From JABMOV01 sp964654545 (GTDB lineage Bacteria > Fidelibacterota > Marinisomatia > Marinisomatales > JABMOV01), in the NCBI GenBank assembly GCA_964654545.1, contig CAZZIU010000002.1, forward strand, positions 95,334-159,333: a DNA stretch of 64,000 bases, given 5' to 3'. Positions 35,157 through 45,089 of the stretch are shown in pieces; position 1 is the first letter of the stretch; each line of letters begins with the position of its first letter. The notes beneath the pieces were generated by a model, which was given only the letters and a program-made list of their open reading frames with translations, made no database searches and had not been told where the DNA came from. A program made the position numbers and the translations under genes.

Positions 35157-35164
35157 GGTAGTCT

Positions 35165-37297
35165 ATGAAAATTAATAATTTACTTTTTGCAGGATTTTTT
35201 ATTTTGATTGCATCCTGTACTCAAACGCAAATACAACCATCGAAAGCTGAAGAAATGACACCTGCACCTCCTGTAGCAAAAATCATCCCCAAGGATGTAA
35301 CCGTCCATAACGATAAACGTATTGACAATTATTTCTGGCTGCGTGAACGTGAAAATCCGGAAGTAATTAAATATTTGGAAGCAGAAAATGCCTATACGAG
35401 CGCAATGATGGAGCATACAACTGATCTACAGGAAGAGCTCTATCAGGAAATGAAAGGACGCATTAAGGAAAGCGATTTATCTGTTCCTGTTAAAATGGGC
35501 GATTATTATTATTATACGAAAACGGAGGAAGGGAAACAGTACAATATTCATTGCCGGAAAAAAGGATCATTACATGCAGAGGAGGAAATAATTCTGAATG
35601 AAAATGTATTAGCAGAAGGAAAGGATTATTTTAGCGTTGGTGTTTTTGAAGTATCACCCAATCACCGGTTACTTGCCTTTGCAGTGGATGACAATGGTAG
35701 CGAATATTTTACACTGCAATTCAAAGATTTAACAACTGGAACCATCTTAGAGGATAAAGTAGAAAACGTCTATTATTCCCTGGAATGGGGTAATGATAAT
35801 AAAACTGTTTTCTATACAACCATGGATGATGCGCATCGACCAGATAAAATTTGGCGACATAATCTCGGTGAAGAAAAAAGTGATGTGCTTGTATTCAGTG
35901 AACCAGATGAATCCTTTTTTGTTGATGTTTCAAAATCCAAAAGTCAGAAATATATATTTATTAACCTGGGAAGCAACAATACATCGGAGGTTCACTATTT
36001 AGATGCCGATACACCACGAGAATCTTTTCAGCTTTTTGAAAAAAGACAGACCGGTATCGAATACACCGTTTTTCACCACAAAGAGATTTTCTATATTTTG
36101 ACAAATGAAGATGCCATCAACTTTAAACTAGTTAAAACACCTGTAAAATCACCTGATAAATCTCATTGGGAAACGGTGTTTGGGCATCGGCCGGAGACAA
36201 AACTGGATGGCTTGGATGTATTCAAAGACTATTTGGTTATATATGAAAAAACAAACGGTTTGGATCGTTTGCGTATTCAATCCCTGCTTTCTGGTATGGA
36301 ACATTACGTTACATTTGATGAAGAGGCATATGCTTTATATGGAAATACCAATCCGGACTATGATTCTCAGGTTGTTCGATTCACCTACGCCTCTATGATT
36401 ACTCCTAAATCGGTTTATGATTACCACATGGATACACGTGTACGTACGCTGCAAAAACAAGATGAAATTCTAGGCGACTATGATAAAGATAATTATGTCA
36501 CTTATCGTCTATGGGCACCAGCCGAGGATGGAAAAATGGTTCCAATGTCAGTTGTGCATAGAAAAGGAATTGAGAAGGATGGGTCGAACCCTGTGTACTT
36601 GTATGGTTATGGATCATACGGACATGCAATGGAAGCGTACTTTAGCTCCGCAAGAATAAGTCTTCTTGACCGTGGATTTATTTATGTGCTTGCACATCCA
36701 CGAGGTGGTGGATATTTAGGAAGACCCTGGTACGAAGATGGTAAATTGCTAAATAAGCGGAACACATTTACAGATTTTATTGCCTGTGCAGAGTATCTTG
36801 TAAAGGAAGGTTACACGAATCCTGAATTATTGGCTACCAGTGGTGGGAGTGCTGGTGGATTACTGATGGGAGGAATCTTAAATATGAGACCAGATTTATT
36901 TAAGGTTGCCGTGGCACAGGTACCATTCGTCGATGTGATCAATACAATGCTGGATGAATCAATTCCGTTAACCGTTACTGAATTTGATGAGTGGGGTAAT
37001 CCTAAAGAGCCTGAATACTATGATTATATGATTTCTTATTCTCCTTATGACAATGTCATTGCTCAAGACTACAACCATATATTAATCACAGCCGGGTTGA
37101 ACGATCCAAGAGTACAATATTGGGAGCCGGCAAAATGGACGGCTAAATTGAGAGCAGTAAAGACCGATCAAAATGTCCTATTATTGAAAACAAATATGGG
37201 AGCAGGTCATGGTGGAGCGTCAGGACGCTATGATTATCTAAAAGAAATAGCGTTTAACTATGCCTTTATTCTTGATAAACTTGGAATCGTGAATTGA
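35165..37297 (+). CDS. S9A prolyl oligopeptidase/oligopeptidase B, lipoprotein form
   Basis: 710 residues. The N-terminus has a lipobox (ILIASC), so this peptidase should be anchored in the envelope, unlike the usual cytosolic oligopeptidase B. The linker DKRIDNYFWLRERENPEVIK is typical of the S9A N-terminus, the middle forms a seven-bladed propeller, and the catalytic domain has YGYGSYGHAMEAYFSS, nucleophile SGGSAGGLLMG (Ser about 561), Asp in LNDPRVQYWEPAKW and His in GAGHGG. LAHPRGGG matches oligopeptidase B. Expected to cut short peptides, in that subfamily after basic residues. Confidence 0.93.
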   Translation: MKINNLLFAGFFILIASCTQTQIQPSKAEEMTPAPPVAKIIPKDVTVHNDKRIDNYFWLRERENPEVIKYLEAENAYTSAMMEHTTDLQEELYQEMKGRIKESDLSVPVKMGDYYYYTKTEEGKQYNIHCRKKGSLHAEEEIILNENVLAEGKDYFSVGVFEVSPNHRLLAFAVDDNGSEYFTLQFKDLTTGTILEDKVENVYYSLEWGNDNKTVFYTTMDDAHRPDKIWRHNLGEEKSDVLVFSEPDESFFVDVSKSKSQKYIFINLGSNNTSEVHYLDADTPRESFQLFEKRQTGIEYTVFHHKEIFYILTNEDAINFKLVKTPVKSPDKSHWETVFGHRPETKLDGLDVFKDYLVIYEKTNGLDRLRIQSLLSGMEHYVTFDEEAYALYGNTNPDYDSQVVRFTYASMITPKSVYDYHMDTRVRTLQKQDEILGDYDKDNYVTYRLWAPAEDGKMVPMSVVHRKGIEKDGSNPVYLYGYGSYGHAMEAYFSSARISLLDRGFIYVLAHPRGGGYLGRPWYEDGKLLNKRNTFTDFIACAEYLVKEGYTNPELLATSGGSAGGLLMGGILNMRPDLFKVAVAQVPFVDVINTMLDESIPLTVTEFDEWGNPKEPEYYDYMISYSPYDNVIAQDYNHILITAGLNDPRVQYWEPAKWTAKLRAVKTDQNVLLLKTNMGAGHGGASGRYDYLKEIAFNYAFILDKLGIVN

Positions 37298-37414
37298 TAC
37301 ATTCCTCATTGGTCACGCGTGGACATACAACTGAGTTTTATGTTGTAATTTTGGGTGTGAGCGACCCACTACCAATTATGGGAAATTTGGCGATACTTCA
37401 ACAATGGTTACCAT

Positions 37415-37921
37415 ATGATTAAAAAAACGATTTTTGTTTTACTATTTCCTACTGCAATTTTATTCAGTCAACAACATCGTCTATTTTGGGATGGCGGTGA
37501 CTGGAAAAGGGTTGAGTCAAAAGCGAATCATAATCCAGAAACGATCTATCAGATTAAAGCCGCATATATCAATGGGCTCATGGATGGAAGGTTATATGAT
37601 TATTTGAAAACCTGGAATATCAAGCCAGATTTGGCCGATAGCATTTATGCAGACATTTCAGATTACATGTCGACGCGTGAAATGGTCAAAGCAATTGATT
37701 ACTTTTATGAGGATCCTTTCCATTTAACTCTTCCGTTACCATCAGCGATGGTGATTGCAACTATGTATGCGGAGCAAATGCCGTTACCTACAATTGACAA
37801 CTATATAAAACAGAGTCGATTCTGGATAAATCAATTGTATATTCAACTTGAGGAAGAAAATGCATCTGAATTGTTACAAAAGAAGATTGAAAAACACTCA
37901 AAAAAATTAAAAAGGAATTAA
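37415..37921 (+). CDS. Exported protein of unknown function
   Basis: 168 residues with a signal peptide (KKTIFVLLFPTAILFSQ). The mature part starts QHRLFWDGGDWKRVESKAN and is helical, with NPETIYQIKAAYINGLMDGR and YADISDYMSTREMVKAIDYF. The C-terminus is Lys-rich. I do not recognise a family. It is flanked by an intergenic gap of 117 bp upstream and converges on another unknown exported protein, their stop codons overlapping in TTAA. Confidence 0.6.
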   Translation: MIKKTIFVLLFPTAILFSQQHRLFWDGGDWKRVESKANHNPETIYQIKAAYINGLMDGRLYDYLKTWNIKPDLADSIYADISDYMSTREMVKAIDYFYEDPFHLTLPLPSAMVIATMYAEQMPLPTIDNYIKQSRFWINQLYIQLEEENASELLQKKIEKHSKKLKRN

Positions 37922-38325
37922 TCTATTCGAATCAACCCTACCGCAGGATGGTATGTAAATAATCTATAATTTCCCTGAAATCGTATTTTGCTGATATGAA
38001 AAAGAAATTTTGAATATTCATATTCTTTATAATCCATCGTTTCTGAAGCGGAAATGGAATTTTTGGAAAGAAGCATTTTATCAGATGGTTGAATTACATG
38101 CAATCGAATTTCTCGTTTAATTGTTCCGTCCTGTCCGATTACTGTTAAAAATCCTTCTAGATATTCAATATTAAATTCTGATTTATTCTCAATTTGAACT
38201 GTTACCTTTAACAAATCATTCTGAAAAAGACCAGTTCTTACATCAATTTGTAGTGGGTGAACAGGCGTTGTAGGCTGGCTGCTCCCAAATGCAATAAGAA
38301 AGAATAGAATTGGTAATATTCTCAT
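37918..38325 (-). CDS. Exported protein of unknown function, beta-rich
   Basis: 135 residues from the ATG at 38325, with signal peptide RILPILFFLIAFGSS. The mature part is a beta-sandwich-like sequence (LKVTVQIENKSEFNIEYLEG, LTVIGQDGTIKREIRLHVIQ) such as an immunoglobulin-like or DUF-type periplasmic domain. An upstream ATG at 38358 would bury the signal peptide and is less likely. No family recognised. Convergent with the gene at 37415; divergent from the M50 protease. Confidence 0.55.
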   Translation of the reverse strand: MRILPILFFLIAFGSSQPTTPVHPLQIDVRTGLFQNDLLKVTVQIENKSEFNIEYLEGFLTVIGQDGTIKREIRLHVIQPSDKMLLSKNSISASETMDYKEYEYSKFLFHISKIRFQGNYRLFTYHPAVGLIRID

Positions 38326-38451
38326 ATCAGAAATTCGTGAAACTGAATACCAAATCAAACATCATTAACATTCTGATTTATTGGATTGAACGTGTTCAGA
38401 ACGATTGGAAACCTTTTGAGTACATAGAGGTTGTACAGTAGATTATTTGCT

Positions 38452-39522
38452 ATGAACGAAACTGATTTCAAATCCCTGCTTAAAGATTTAGACGACATTT
38501 ATGTAGCTGAAAAAGTTGGTCATTCTAATGGCACCTGGGTCACGGCAGGAAAATTGCTTGCCAATCAAAGTATAGATGACATTAAAAACCGTGTGTCCCA
38601 TTGCGAGAATAAAGTTACTGTAGATGGAACACCGGACAATATATATATGCGCGTGGAGAACGACGATGAGGTCCTGTTTAGGTTGCCAAAAGTCCCCAGA
38701 ATAAATGCCATATTGTTTTTATTGACAATTTTAACCACATTATTCGCTGGCGCTCTTATGGAAGGAGCAAACGTATTTGGAAATCCTTGGAGCATTACAC
38801 AAGGTATCCCATTTTCTTTTACGTTATTGCTCATCCTGGGTACCCATGAATTTGGTCATTATTATTTCGCACGGAAACACCGCGTTGATGCCACCCTGCC
38901 ATATTTTATCCCAGCGCCCACATTTATTGGAACATTTGGCGCGTTTATCAAGATTAAATCTCCTATTTATCGGAAAAGAGCACTGCTATATATCGGAGCC
39001 GCTGGTCCTATTGCCGGATTTTTAGTTGCGCTGCCAGCCTTGATTATTGGATTAAGTCTATCGGATGTTATTGAGGTGTCGGGAGATTACCAGGGGATTG
39101 CACTTGGCGATTCCATACTGGTAAAAATATTATCATTTATTACCCACCCGGGGTTGGCAGAAAATCAGGATGTTTTGCTTCATCCTGTCGCATTTGCTGG
39201 ATGGATTGGATTATTGGTTACGATGCTAAACCTGCTCCCAATTGGGCAGTTAGATGGGGGGCATGTAGCCTACGCCATGCTAGGTAGAAAACATGATTTG
39301 GTTGCTAAAATTGCACTTATATCATTGATTCCTTTGGGTTTCCTTTCACCCAATTGGATAGTATGGGGCGTATTAATAATCATTCTAATGCGTACCACCA
39401 AACATCCACCGGTAATGGATGTTGATTCTCAATTATCAGAGCAAGACAGGTGGATTGGATATGTGTGCCTGGCGATTTTTATTCTGTGCTTTATACCGAA
39501 CCCATTTCCGGCAATATCTTGA
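38452..39522 (+). CDS. Site-2-protease-like M50 membrane metallopeptidase
   Basis: 356 residues. After a soluble N-terminal part of about 75 residues come multiple membrane helices. The zinc site GTHEFGHYYFARKH has HExxH at residues 132-136, and the third ligand lies in LLPIGQLDGGHVAYAMLG (Asp268). TFIGTFGAFIKIKSPI and the GAAGPIAGF segment are typical of the S2P/SREBP group that includes plant EGY proteins. Family members cut transmembrane segments, for example to free sigma factors; no anti-sigma gene is adjacent. ATG at 38452 is preferred over TTG at 38431. TGATG overlap with the next gene. Confidence 0.9.
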   Translation: MNETDFKSLLKDLDDIYVAEKVGHSNGTWVTAGKLLANQSIDDIKNRVSHCENKVTVDGTPDNIYMRVENDDEVLFRLPKVPRINAILFLLTILTTLFAGALMEGANVFGNPWSITQGIPFSFTLLLILGTHEFGHYYFARKHRVDATLPYFIPAPTFIGTFGAFIKIKSPIYRKRALLYIGAAGPIAGFLVALPALIIGLSLSDVIEVSGDYQGIALGDSILVKILSFITHPGLAENQDVLLHPVAFAGWIGLLVTMLNLLPIGQLDGGHVAYAMLGRKHDLVAKIALISLIPLGFLSPNWIVWGVLIIILMRTTKHPPVMDVDSQLSEQDRWIGYVCLAIFILCFIPNPFPAIS

Positions 39523-41903
39523 TGAAAAAAATACTTCCACTGCTGCTTTTAATTGTGAGTTATGGAAAATCTCAATCAGTAATTGGTGATTGGCAATCGT
39601 TTACATCACCGCTGGAAATAAATGACTTTGTTCCATATCAAGGTAACCTTTTTGCCGCAACCAAGGGTGGATTATTGGAATTTTCATTAACAACACATAC
39701 GTTTAAATCGTATACAAATACAGAAGGTATGGATAATACTGATCTGGTAAAAATAGCTATTGATAGCACGGGCATATTATGGTTGGGTGGAAATAGTCCA
39801 AACGGAACCATTCAATTGTATAGGAATGGGAATTCTATTACAAGTTTTGAATTTAACTTGAGCGAAATACTTGCATTTTGCAGCCTGGATTCAATTATGT
39901 TTGTAGCCTATGCCAAAAACATGGATCTGGGAATTATGGAATTTCAATTAAGAAACGATGAATGGATATTTAAAGATGCCTACCAAAATTGGCCGATTGA
40001 ATTTTTAGAAATCTTTGGGATTGGAATCGTAAATAGCTCCTTATATATCGCCACAGATGCCGGAATGTTGACTGCACCCTATTCAGGTATAAATTTAAAA
40101 AACCCCGATAACTGGTCATTCGCTTTTAAGGATACAATAACTGGCTTTCAATCATTTTCGTCATCCAAGGAAAAGATAGTCTTTCAATCAAATGACATAT
40201 TTTATTCGATTGATTCCACTGGTCACCTCAATACTTTAATTGATTATTTCTCCTATCAAACAAAACAGATTGTTTTTGAAAAAAATAACACAATTTGGGT
40301 AACAATTTCAGATAAATTGATTAAGCTGGGACCAACACAAAAAATATCAGAATACAGATTTGAAAATAATGCATCATTGAGTTTAAAGCGTGTAGCGAAT
40401 CAGATGATCATAGGAACGAAAGCTGGATATTTGATTCTTGATACACTTTCAGCCACATTGAATCGTTTTATACCTAATTGTCCATTAACAAACATATTTT
40501 CCGCCATAAAAGTACTGTCCGACGGCAGAATTGTAGGAGCTTCAAGTCAAGGATTGGCGATTCGTGAAGAATGGGGATGGAGAAATATAATTGAGACCCG
40601 TGATGACAATGCTCGCATCCATCAGAATTTTGATCCAACACGTTTCGCTGCCGATACTGTGCCGATTGATTTCGGCGGTTTTGTTGCAGATATTGAGGAA
40701 AGTGTGGATGGCAAGCTCTATTTAGGGATACGTGGTACATATCCTGAACCAACTAGGCACGGCGGGGGTATCATCATTTTAGATGTTGATAACCCAAGCG
40801 ATTATACATTAATTGACACAACCTATCTTGATCATTGGTTTACATCCGGAAATCATACACCGTATTTGGTTGTAAAAGATGTAACATTTGATAATAAAGG
40901 GCAGTTATGGGTAGCAGATGCTTATGCAAAATTCAACAATAATCCCATATCTGTCTTCAGTTCTGACTTTGAATATCAAGCCACACTTCATGCCACTTCA
41001 GGCAATGGTATTGCCATTACGCCAAATACCATTGTGATGGATAGTTGGAATAGGGCGTGGGTTGGGTTTTTTGAGGGGGATGAAAATGCCGGTTTTGGCA
41101 ATGGCGGATTTTTAATGTCATGGCTTTCACAGGATATTTCACTAACGAATGATTTAAATTTTGCTCATCAGTCTTTTTATTCGTCATCTTATTCGGGGGA
41201 AACCACAAGGACAGTGTGGGATATTGCAATCTCTTCAAACGATCGGTTGTATGCCGTTACTCCGGTAGGACTGTTTTTTATTGATTTGCAATCGTCAAAT
41301 ACTAATCCAGTAAGGAGTTATGGGAATTTTCCATACTTTGCCAGTGTACCATTCACCCAATTGTCTAAAGTTGAATTGGATGCTGACCAAAATGCCTGGA
41401 CCACTTCTCCAAATGCTGGAATCCATGTTTTGTTAAATAACGCTGCTTTTTGGCCCGATTACGATCCTGACATTCAGGTTGAATCAATCAATATGGAAAC
41501 AAGCTTTTTATTATCAGATAATGTAACAGATATCGATTTTGACGAAGAAGAAGGATTAGCGGTTATTGCAACAAATCGAGGAATAAGTGTCTTACGTATT
41601 CCATTTAGTGTATCAAAAACTAACTATAAAAATATCAAGGTGTATCCAAGTCCATTTAAGTTATCGAAAGACCCAATTCTGGTTATTGATCAGTTAACCC
41701 ATGGTTCATCGGCACAAATTCTAACACTTGACGGTAGAGTTATTCGCAAGTTATCACACCAGGAGCTTGGAATTCATGGATATCAAATTTTATGGGATGG
41801 GAAAACCGAAAAGGGTGATTATGTAGGAAGCGGGGTTTATTTAATATCTGTCTACAACCAAGAGGGTCAACAGGCCTTTGATAAAATAGCAGTGATTCGC
41901 TAA
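39522..41903 (+). CDS. Secreted two-component-regulator-type propeller protein with FlgD/T9SS-like C-terminal module
   Basis: 793 residues. A signal peptide (KKILPLLLLIVSYGKSQS) leads into beta-propeller repeats of the two-component-regulator (Reg_prop) kind, with recurring forms such as GNLFAATKGGLLEFSL, STGILWLGGN, WGWRNI, LYAVTPVGLFFIDLQ and QNAWTTSPNAGIHVLL. The last 90 residues (YPSPFKLSKDP, LDGRVIRKLSHQELGI, WDGKTEKGDYVGSGVYLISV) form the FlgD-Ig/T9SS type A sorting-like module, as in PorZ-type proteins. That argues for a type IX secretion context or for PorZ itself, but no other Por gene is in the window. Confidence 0.78.
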   Translation: MKKILPLLLLIVSYGKSQSVIGDWQSFTSPLEINDFVPYQGNLFAATKGGLLEFSLTTHTFKSYTNTEGMDNTDLVKIAIDSTGILWLGGNSPNGTIQLYRNGNSITSFEFNLSEILAFCSLDSIMFVAYAKNMDLGIMEFQLRNDEWIFKDAYQNWPIEFLEIFGIGIVNSSLYIATDAGMLTAPYSGINLKNPDNWSFAFKDTITGFQSFSSSKEKIVFQSNDIFYSIDSTGHLNTLIDYFSYQTKQIVFEKNNTIWVTISDKLIKLGPTQKISEYRFENNASLSLKRVANQMIIGTKAGYLILDTLSATLNRFIPNCPLTNIFSAIKVLSDGRIVGASSQGLAIREEWGWRNIIETRDDNARIHQNFDPTRFAADTVPIDFGGFVADIEESVDGKLYLGIRGTYPEPTRHGGGIIILDVDNPSDYTLIDTTYLDHWFTSGNHTPYLVVKDVTFDNKGQLWVADAYAKFNNNPISVFSSDFEYQATLHATSGNGIAITPNTIVMDSWNRAWVGFFEGDENAGFGNGGFLMSWLSQDISLTNDLNFAHQSFYSSSYSGETTRTVWDIAISSNDRLYAVTPVGLFFIDLQSSNTNPVRSYGNFPYFASVPFTQLSKVELDADQNAWTTSPNAGIHVLLNNAAFWPDYDPDIQVESINMETSFLLSDNVTDIDFDEEEGLAVIATNRGISVLRIPFSVSKTNYKNIKVYPSPFKLSKDPILVIDQLTHGSSAQILTLDGRVIRKLSHQELGIHGYQILWDGKTEKGDYVGSGVYLISVYNQEGQQAFDKIAVIR

Positions 41904-41905
41904 GA

Positions 41906-42964
41906 TCATTGCTCAATAAATTCTGGCATCAATCCAAATTCTTGTTCCAGTTCCTCCGCGATCATTTTGGTTATTATTTTTCGTTCATGATGGGGCAGAA
42001 ACGCGCTTTTTGCCGCAGCAATGATACATTTCCTCAAATCATGGAGAGAAAATCCAAATACATCATGAGCTATTTTGTATTCATTTGTTAACGTTGTATT
42101 TGATATTGTTCTGTTATCCGTATTTAACGTAACACGCAGACCGGACTCGAAATATAATCTAATTGGATGATGCTTAAGGGATCTGACGGAATGGGTGTGA
42201 AAATTGGACGTCAGACAAATCTCCAGTGGAATGCGATGATCGGTAATATACTGCATGAGATCCGGATCTTCTTTCAGACGTGTTCCATGCCCAATGCGAT
42301 GAGCTCCACAATAATGAAGTGCCTGGTGTATGGACGCTGGCCCAAAAGCTTCCCCTGCATGAATTGTTGCATTTACGTTATGATTCAGTATAAGGTAAAA
42401 TGCCTCTCGATGATCTTTGGCAGGAAAATTTTCTTCTGCACCTGCCAGATCAAATCCCACGACACCATTACCTTTGTAGCGAACGGTCAAATCTGCCAGC
42501 TTTAGTGATATCTCCGGTGGTATATTCCTAATACCACAAACTATGATACCAGATTTTACGCCAAAATCAGATTCACCACGTTTTAAACCATCCTTAATGG
42601 CATCAACCGACTCATCAATGGTCATGCCTTTTTCGGTATGCAATATTGGCGAATAACGCACCTCAATATACCGTGTGTTTTCTTGTGCAATATCTTCGAT
42701 AAGTTCGTAAGCCACCCGCTCCAGCGCTTCCGGTGTTTGCAACACACTTAATATAATCGGAAAACGTTCAAGATAATCGTTAAGTGTCCCACGATTTTTC
42801 CCGATCTGGATAATGTTTTTTAATCCAGAGATATCCGTTGCAGGAATTGTCACATTTTGCTTTTGGGCCAGATCCAAGATTGTTTCAGGCCGAATACTGC
42901 CATCCAGGTGACAATGCAATTCAACTTTTGGTAAGCGTTGTAATAATTCGGGATTTATTGTCAT
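41906..42964 (-). CDS. add: Adenosine deaminase
   Basis: Hydrolyses adenosine to inosine. The 352-residue protein holds the full metal site: PKVELHCHLDGSIRPE (His17, His19), NATIHAGEAFG (third His and the catalytic Glu of HAGE), HRIGHGTRL, the late LNTDN with the catalytic Asp, and VVGFDLAGAEENFP. Length is normal. Its ATG overlaps the stop of the OPT transporter gene upstream on the same strand (ATGA), so the two are co-translated. An adenine-specific deaminase of the same superfamily is the alternative. Confidence 0.9.
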   Translation of the reverse strand: MTINPELLQRLPKVELHCHLDGSIRPETILDLAQKQNVTIPATDISGLKNIIQIGKNRGTLNDYLERFPIILSVLQTPEALERVAYELIEDIAQENTRYIEVRYSPILHTEKGMTIDESVDAIKDGLKRGESDFGVKSGIIVCGIRNIPPEISLKLADLTVRYKGNGVVGFDLAGAEENFPAKDHREAFYLILNHNVNATIHAGEAFGPASIHQALHYCGAHRIGHGTRLKEDPDLMQYITDHRIPLEICLTSNFHTHSVRSLKHHPIRLYFESGLRVTLNTDNRTISNTTLTNEYKIAHDVFGFSLHDLRKCIIAAAKSAFLPHHERKIITKMIAEELEQEFGLMPEFIEQ

Positions 42965-44904
42965 GCATTTTTCTTTTTAGCTGTCAAATAAAGCCAGTAA
43001 CATACACCGGCAAGCAACAATGCACCGGGCCAGGCATCCAATGGAGCTTCTTCAAAAATGGTAAAATCAGACGGAATGCCCCAACCGTACAACTCATTTA
43101 ACATCAGTGGTACAGCAAGCAAGATACCGATCAATGCTTCCCCTGTAATCAAACCAGAGGCAAAGAGCAATCCATTTTGATTGATGTCTTTTTCGCCATG
43201 AGGGACAACTTTACCACTGGTAAGATAATTGATGACGCCACCGATAAATATTGGCGTGGCTAAATGAAAAGGCAGATACAGTCCAACGGCCACAGCCAGA
43301 ATAGGAGTTCTAAACTCAGACCCGCGGGATTCCAGCATTTTATCCACGATAATAATTAATACCGCAATAAACGCACCAAGGCCAATAAGTCCCCACGGTA
43401 AATCCTGATTAAATACACCTCTAGCGATATTTGCCATTAGGCTGGCTTGAGGGGCTTCAAGTACATTGCCCTGCATTTCCACCGAAAGGTGAGCATCTGT
43501 TCCAATACCATACCTTTGGTGCAACATCCACAAGACAGGCATCATGACAAACGATGCAGCAATCACGCCCAAGGCCTGCATGATTTGCTGTTTATAAGGA
43601 GTGGCTCCAACAATATGTCCCGTTTTCAGGTCTTGGAGATTGTCACCACCGATCGCCGCAGCGCAACAAACGACTGCACCGATGAAAATTGCTGCGGCTG
43701 GACCGACATCCGCACCTGCTCTGTACAAGAAATACAATAATATTGAAGAGGAGAGGACTGTGGCAATTGTAACACCACTGATAGGATTATTTGATGATCC
43801 GACCAATCCTGCCATGTAGGATGCAACCGCAGAAAATACGAATCCGGCAATCAGCATGATGACCGCCATAAAGGCTGTGATCATTATATCATGAACTACG
43901 GTGATATAGATTGCGAATATTGGTACGATGCTAACGAGTAGTGCTATTCCAACCCATTTCATTGGGACATCCATATCCTTGCGGTCAATATTTTTGGTCC
44001 CTTCAGTCTGGATTTGCTTATAGACATCAATACCGGATCGTATTCCTTTGACAAGTGAGTGCCGCAAATTAATCAACGCCCATAATCCACCCACGATCAT
44101 TGATCCAACGCCAATGTATTTAATGACATTATTATGAAGCCAGTTTACGGCATCTCCAGCCTCGGCAAGAGCGTCCGGTGGTATTTGATTAATGTACGAA
44201 GGAGCAAGGATAGGTAAAGCGATCCAGCGCCCAATTACGCCGCCTCCAAATACCAGTAAAGCAATATTCAATCCGACAATATACCCAACGGATATGAGCG
44301 CGGGGGACAAGTTCAATTGGAAACTGGCAAAACTATTTCCAATGCGTGACGTTGCAGTCAAAATGCCTCCCCAAAGATTCATTGCTTCTGAACCAATCTT
44401 TAAAACGGCTCCTGTAATTCCAGCCTGAACAAGGTATTTTAGTCCTGTGGCTCCCGATTCACCAGAACGAAGAACTTCTGCGGTAGCAATACCTTCCGGG
44501 AATTGTAATTCTTCTTCTATAATAAGCGCTCGACGTAAAGGAATTGTAAATAATACACCAATTAATCCGCCCGTGGCGGCTATACCTGTGATTGTCCAAT
44601 ATTGATCAAAACCAAAGTCACCCCAATAATTCATTAGTATCAGTGCAGGGATTGTAAAAATGACTCCTGCGGCTAACGATTCGCCTGCTGATGCAGCAGT
44701 CTGGACTATATTATTTTCTAAAATATTGGATGTGCGAAATAAACGTAACACTCCCATGCTGATCACTGCTGCCGGGATGGAAGCCGACACAGTCATCCCT
44801 GCAAATAAACCCAGGTACGCGTTTGCCCCAGCCAAGACAACGGACAGCACAACACCCAGTACCAGTGCTTTTAGTGTTATTTCCGGTAGGATTTTATTGG
44901 ACAT
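42961..44904 (-). CDS. OPT-family oligopeptide transporter
   Basis: A 647-residue, strongly hydrophobic protein with about 14-16 helices. The N-terminal region LKALVLGVVLSVVLAGANAY with LGLFAGMTVSASIPAAVIS, then VQTAASAGESLAAGVIFTIP and QFPEGIATAEVLRSGE, are all typical of the OPT family, which imports small peptides or metal chelates by proton symport. I chose the ATG at 44904, preceded on the minus strand by TTGAGGAAATCG, giving a well placed GAGG. It is divergent from the thiamine-type receptor. Confidence 0.93.
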   Translation of the reverse strand: MSNKILPEITLKALVLGVVLSVVLAGANAYLGLFAGMTVSASIPAAVISMGVLRLFRTSNILENNIVQTAASAGESLAAGVIFTIPALILMNYWGDFGFDQYWTITGIAATGGLIGVLFTIPLRRALIIEEELQFPEGIATAEVLRSGESGATGLKYLVQAGITGAVLKIGSEAMNLWGGILTATSRIGNSFASFQLNLSPALISVGYIVGLNIALLVFGGGVIGRWIALPILAPSYINQIPPDALAEAGDAVNWLHNNVIKYIGVGSMIVGGLWALINLRHSLVKGIRSGIDVYKQIQTEGTKNIDRKDMDVPMKWVGIALLVSIVPIFAIYITVVHDIMITAFMAVIMLIAGFVFSAVASYMAGLVGSSNNPISGVTIATVLSSSILLYFLYRAGADVGPAAAIFIGAVVCCAAAIGGDNLQDLKTGHIVGATPYKQQIMQALGVIAASFVMMPVLWMLHQRYGIGTDAHLSVEMQGNVLEAPQASLMANIARGVFNQDLPWGLIGLGAFIAVLIIIVDKMLESRGSEFRTPILAVAVGLYLPFHLATPIFIGGVINYLTSGKVVPHGEKDINQNGLLFASGLITGEALIGILLAVPLMLNELYGWGIPSDFTIFEEAPLDAWPGALLLAGVCYWLYLTAKKKNA

Positions 44905-45002
44905 CGATTTCCTCAATTTATTAGCGTGAAAGGTAGACAAGATTTACAAAATTCGAAATAGAATTTCCAACCATTGGGAGGTTAGTACGTAAATTACATC
45001 AT

Positions 45003-45084
45003 GTTTTGGGGTGCTATTTTAATCCAGACGAAATGGCTGAGAATATACCCGCAAACCTGATCTGGATAATACCAGCGTAGGGAG
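45003..45084 (+). promoter_or_regulatory. TPP riboswitch (THI element)
   Basis: The conserved THI-box core is complete and in order: GGGGTGC, GGCTGAGA, ATACCC, ACCTGATCTGGATAAT and CCAGCGTAGGGAG. These form the two sensor helices that bind thiamine pyrophosphate. The final AGGGAG at 45079-45084 also reads as the Shine-Dalgarno of the ATG at 45090, so ligand binding should hide it and lower translation. No intervening terminator is seen, which favours translational control. It stands directly before a TonB-dependent receptor. Confidence 0.93.
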
Positions 45085-45089
45085 TTCAA

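Noticed and set aside
43447..44929. Plus-strand open frames of 70-97 codons opposite the OPT transporter
   Set aside because: They mirror the codon pattern of the membrane protein on the other strand, lack start context and resemble no family.
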